DNA from: Alphaproteobacteria bacterium
GTDB taxonomy: Bacteria > Pseudomonadota > Alphaproteobacteria > Puniceispirillales > Puniceispirillaceae
Length of the DNA: 5,223 bases
Direction of reading: 5' to 3'
NCBI GenBank assembly: GCA_011522945.1
Contig: WTHY01000193.1
Location: 1-5,223 of the forward strand
Both the position numbers and the translations under genes were made by a program. Shown here in pieces: positions 4,800 to 5,223 of the stretch (its first letter is position 1; every line of letters starts with the position of its first letter). A model generated the notes under the pieces. The model saw nothing but the letters and a program-made list of their open reading frames with translations, did no database searches and was not told where the DNA came from.

Positions 4800-5223
4800 A
4801 TGGCTATTGAAATCTTAATGCCAGCCCTCTCACCAACCATGACAGAAGGCACATTGGCGCGCTGGTTGGTTGCTGAGGGTGATGCTGTACGGTCAGGTGA
4901 TGTGATTGCAGAAATTGAAACAGATAAAGCCACCATGGAAGTTGAAGCTATTGATGATGGTGTAATGGGTAAGATTCTGGTGGCTGCCGGTAGTGAAAAT
5001 GTAGCAGTGAATTCTGTCATTGGTCTATTGGCCGAAGAGGGAGAGGATGCCAGCGCTTTGGAAGTGCCTGCTGCTTCCTCTCCTGCGCCTAGCGCCACAG
5101 CTGTGGCGTCTGAGCCGGTTGCGACAACAGCTGCAGCGCAAGCCACGTCTGAATCAGCGCCAACAGCAGCAGCGGGGCAACCTGCGGCAATGTCCAAACC
5201 TTCACAATCCACGGTACCAGCTG
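4800..5223 (+). CDS. pdhC: Pyruvate dehydrogenase E2 (dihydrolipoamide acetyltransferase), N-terminal part
   Basis: The open frame runs off the window after 141 codons. Residues 1-82 form a lipoyl domain beginning MAIEILMPALSPTMTEG, with the modified lysine Lys43 in ETDKATMEVE. From about 83 on there is an Ala/Pro/Ser/Thr-rich swinging-arm linker. The peripheral-subunit-binding and catalytic domains are expected beyond the window. E2 forms the core of the complex and passes the acetyl group from E1 to CoA. The ATG lies 2 nt after the pdhB stop; its ribosome site GAAGGGGGA (4783-4791) is inside the pdhB coding end, so the genes are probably translationally coupled. Lipoyl domains also occur in other 2-oxoacid dehydrogenase E2s, but the operon position makes pyruvate E2 by far the best call. 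The symbol aceF is also used. Confidence 0.95.
   Translation, partial: MAIEILMPALSPTMTEGTLARWLVAEGDAVRSGDVIAEIETDKATMEVEAIDDGVMGKILVAAGSENVAVNSVIGLLAEEGEDASALEVPAASSPAPSATAVASEPVATTAAAQATSESAPTAAAGQPAAMSKPSQSTVPA

Noticed and set aside
4634..5212. Minus-strand open frame of 192 codons at the right end
   Set aside because: It is antisense to the pdhB 3' end and to the pdhC lipoyl domain and linker; its Ala/Ser/Thr-rich translation is the shadow of those sequences.

Overview
The window is a stretch of alphaproteobacterial core chromosome, read entirely on the plus strand: the 3' end of kdsA, then eno, an FtsB/DivIC-family division gene, pdhA, pdhB and the 5' part of pdhC. This order (kdsA and eno, then a small septum-initiator gene, then the pyruvate dehydrogenase genes) is familiar from alphaproteobacteria. 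An E1-beta subunit carrying its own N-terminal lipoyl domain is also typical of that class. Base composition is moderate (mid-40s percent GC by eye, not computed) and codon third positions are often A or T. That fits a lower-GC marine lineage, for example SAR116-like, better than a GC-rich rhizobium or Caulobacter. The lineage guess is inference only.

Layout. Positions 1-88 hold the last 28 codons of kdsA (lipopolysaccharide KDO synthesis), whose stop codon lies in a 13-bp tandem repeat (77-128). eno (183-1457) is a complete enolase with all expected active-site residues. A 418-bp non-coding gap (1458-1875) follows; it holds strong inverted repeats just after eno and a 9-bp dyad overlapping a plausible promoter just before ftsB. 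ftsB (1876-2184) encodes a 102-residue bitopic division protein. The next gap (2185-2325) is extremely AT-rich, with A-tracts, an inverted repeat and probably the pdh promoter. pdhA (2326-3381), pdhB (3394-4797) and pdhC (4800 to beyond the window) are tightly packed, with 12-nt and 2-nt gaps, and read as one operon.

How the genes work together. Enolase makes phosphoenolpyruvate from 2-phosphoglycerate. Pyruvate derived from it is oxidised to acetyl-CoA by the complex whose E1-alpha, E1-beta and E2 subunits are encoded here. KdsA also consumes phosphoenolpyruvate, so three of the four functions around ftsB handle the PEP/pyruvate node. FtsB is expected to work in the FtsQLB division complex, and its placement here is conserved context rather than a known metabolic role.

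I see no mobile element, CRISPR array, tRNA, rRNA or novel gene system. The points worth a second look are non-coding: the tandem repeat at the kdsA stop, the compound hairpin after eno, and dyads upstream of ftsB and pdhA. Two protein-level points are the AT-hook-like basic N-terminus of PdhA and the near-identical first 54 residues of the PdhB and PdhC lipoyl domains.
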